Source of the DNA: Algoriphagus sp.
GTDB lineage: Bacteria; Bacteroidota; Bacteroidia; Cytophagales; Cyclobacteriaceae
NCBI GenBank assembly: GCA_023653075.1
Contig: JAMNXQ010000003.1
Span: forward strand, 31,268 to 95,267
Length of the DNA: 64,000 nucleotides
Direction of reading: 5' to 3'
This document shows, piece after piece, positions 63,508 to 64,000 of this stretch (the first letter of the stretch is position 1; each line of letters opens with the position of its first letter). The notes beneath the pieces are model-generated. The model had not been told where the DNA came from. It saw only the letters and a program-made list of their open reading frames with translations, and did not search any database. The translations under genes were made by a program, and so were the position numbers.

Positions 63508-63690
63508 TTTCAACTATATCTTATCGACAATAATCCTACCACCCTTTCTGGGTATTAATTAAATCCTATTCATGGAATAATCACTAGTTATTTCAGCTGG
63601 CACCATTTTACTAGAATCATTTCATCCCTTCGGGATTGGGTAGGTTATACGATGAAAGCCGAGAGGGAAAATTATTAAAAGAATTAATAT

Positions 63691-63829
63691 GATTATCCGC
63701 AATAATGCTAGTAACTCAGCATATTTGTTCAAAACCGCAACTAATTTGTTGACAAACTACGGTCCACAGCTCTCTTAATTCAGCATCAACCCTTTTTTTC
63801 TCTGGATAGTGGTTAAAAACCGGATAAGC
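63691..63829 (-). repeat. dispersed intergenic repeat, copy D (MITE-like, divergent)
   Basis: A 139-bp, more divergent copy in the minus orientation. Plus-strand ends are GATTATCCGC (63691-63700) and CCGGATAAGC (63820-63829). On the minus strand it keeps GAGAGCTGTGGACCG and GAGTTACTAGCATTATTGCG in the same order and spacing as the other copies, whereas the central GTCGACGA block is decayed. It lies 26 bases from the IS end. Confidence 0.72.
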
Positions 63830-63885
63830 ATAAGAATTAAAATCCCGCCCCCAAAGAGGCTGTCTCAAAAGTCTCTTAAAATTAG

Positions 63886-63913
63886 AAGGCTAGTCGATTT
63901 CTCGGCTAGCCTT
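63886..63913 (+). terminator. hairpin between the IS end and its transposase gene
   Basis: AAGGCTAG (63886-63893) and CTAGCCTT (63906-63913) are perfect complements with a 12-base loop, followed by TCTTG. Such hairpins at IS ends commonly block transcription entering from the chromosome, which fits this location. Confidence 0.6.
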
Positions 63914-63945
63914 TCTTGTTTAACTCAAAATTGTTATTTTGAGGT

Positions 63946-64000
63946 GTGCAAAAACAAGACACGAATATAGTCTTTAAAGACTACACGACCAACCAGCTGA
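63946..64000 (+). CDS. transposase, IS1182-like, 5' fragment
   Basis: GTG at 63946 followed by QKQDTNIVFKDYTTNQL to the window edge. F-K-x-Y-x-x-N-Q-L near residue 9-18 is typical of the start of IS1182 transposases (usual form FKxYNQxQxxLLPPS). Only 18 residues can be seen, so the assignment depends on this pattern plus the IS-type end upstream. It is partial at the right edge. Confidence 0.6.
   Translation, partial: MQKQDTNIVFKDYTTNQL

Larger units (their letters stand above)
63461..63855. other. intergenic region with hairpins, repeat copy D and the IS flank
   Basis: No supportable gene. It has the hairpin at 63477-63507, a short ATCCC-TTC-GGGAT hairpin at 63624-63636, and copy D of the dispersed repeat at 63691-63829. 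The IS end starts at 63856. Frames in this stretch are short and lack coding character. Confidence 0.55.
63856..64000 (+). mobile_element. left end of an IS1182-family insertion sequence (truncated by the window)
   Basis: The terminal sequence GAGGCTGTCTCAAAAGTCTC (63856-63875) resembles the inverted-repeat ends of the IS1182 family. It is followed by the hairpin at 63886-63913 and then the transposase start at 63946. The other end and the target duplication are outside the window, so completeness is unknown. Confidence 0.65.

Noticed and set aside
63461-63690. Possible small gene in the gap before repeat D
   Set aside because: Frames are short, interrupted and contain hairpin-forming sequence only.
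1-64000. CRISPR array, tRNA, rRNA or prophage
   Set aside because: No regular spacer-repeat arrays, no cloverleaf-like tRNA sequence in the gaps and no phage structural genes are visible.

Overview
The window looks like chromosome from a gliding or gliding-derived member of the Bacteroidota, most likely order Cytophagales (Cyclobacteriaceae/Algoriphagus-like; this rank is inference). Supporting signs are gldC, families largely confined to this phylum (DUF3098, DUF4301, DUF2452, DUF1684), a lone TonB-dependent receptor with a carboxypeptidase-regulatory-like N-terminal domain, many lipoprotein signal peptides, weak ribosome binding sites, and several promoter-like matches to the Bacteroidota consensus TTG-N~20-TAnnTTTG. 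I see no rRNA, tRNA, CRISPR array or prophage. An IS1182-type insertion sequence begins at the right edge.

Layout. 1-5.8 kb: DUF2147, pdeM, then a plus-strand run of ftsX, DUF3098, truB, ribF, the two subunits of a 3-oxoacid CoA-transferase and gldC. 6.1-13.4 kb: TonB receptor, a POT peptide transporter (minus), pckA and a cyclophilin. 13.6-24 kb is mostly minus strand: neutral-ceramidase-like membrane-anchored protein, TrmH-type methyltransferase, parC and parE (topoisomerase IV), a small membrane protein, a ROK kinase, a YkgJ cysteine-cluster protein and a CvfB-like S1 protein. 24-27 kb: 3-hydroxybutyryl-CoA dehydrogenase, a deoxynucleoside kinase, and a three-gene minus operon whose last gene carries an in-frame TAG. 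27-37.5 kb: peptide and glutamyl catabolism (S9 peptidase overlapping gamma-glutamyltransferase; methionine aminotransferase; 5-oxoprolinase pxpABC), a sugar isomerase-like Tat protein and DUF1684. 37.7-49.6 kb: DUF4301, a WYL regulator with an operator-like array of GTCA half-sites, a Rieske protein, smc, PAP2, DUF2807, a BASS symporter and an acyltransferase. 49.6-57.8 kb: hppD, pgm, an aspartoacylase-like protein, murB, dCMP deaminase, DUF4136, DUF962 and several small unknown genes, among them an extremely acidic 68-residue protein. 57.7-64 kb: glycerate kinase, a GH20 hexosaminidase fused to an alanine/glycine:cation symporter, a Tat-exported Gfo/Idh/MocA oxidoreductase and the IS edge.

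The main non-housekeeping signals are: (1) the GH20-AGCS fusion of about 989 residues at 58835-61804; (2) four copies, in both orientations, of a 139-163 bp intergenic repeat bounded by the inverted repeat GATTATCCGC / GCGGATAATC, which looks like a miniature mobile element; (3) a different nested palindromic element at 9219-9336; (4) the Asp/Glu/Phe-only-like acidic protein; (5) an amber-interrupted conserved-looking gene; (6) candidate operators upstream of the WYL regulator, the Rieske gene and the S9 peptidase gene. No searches were run; family names rest on motif recognition.
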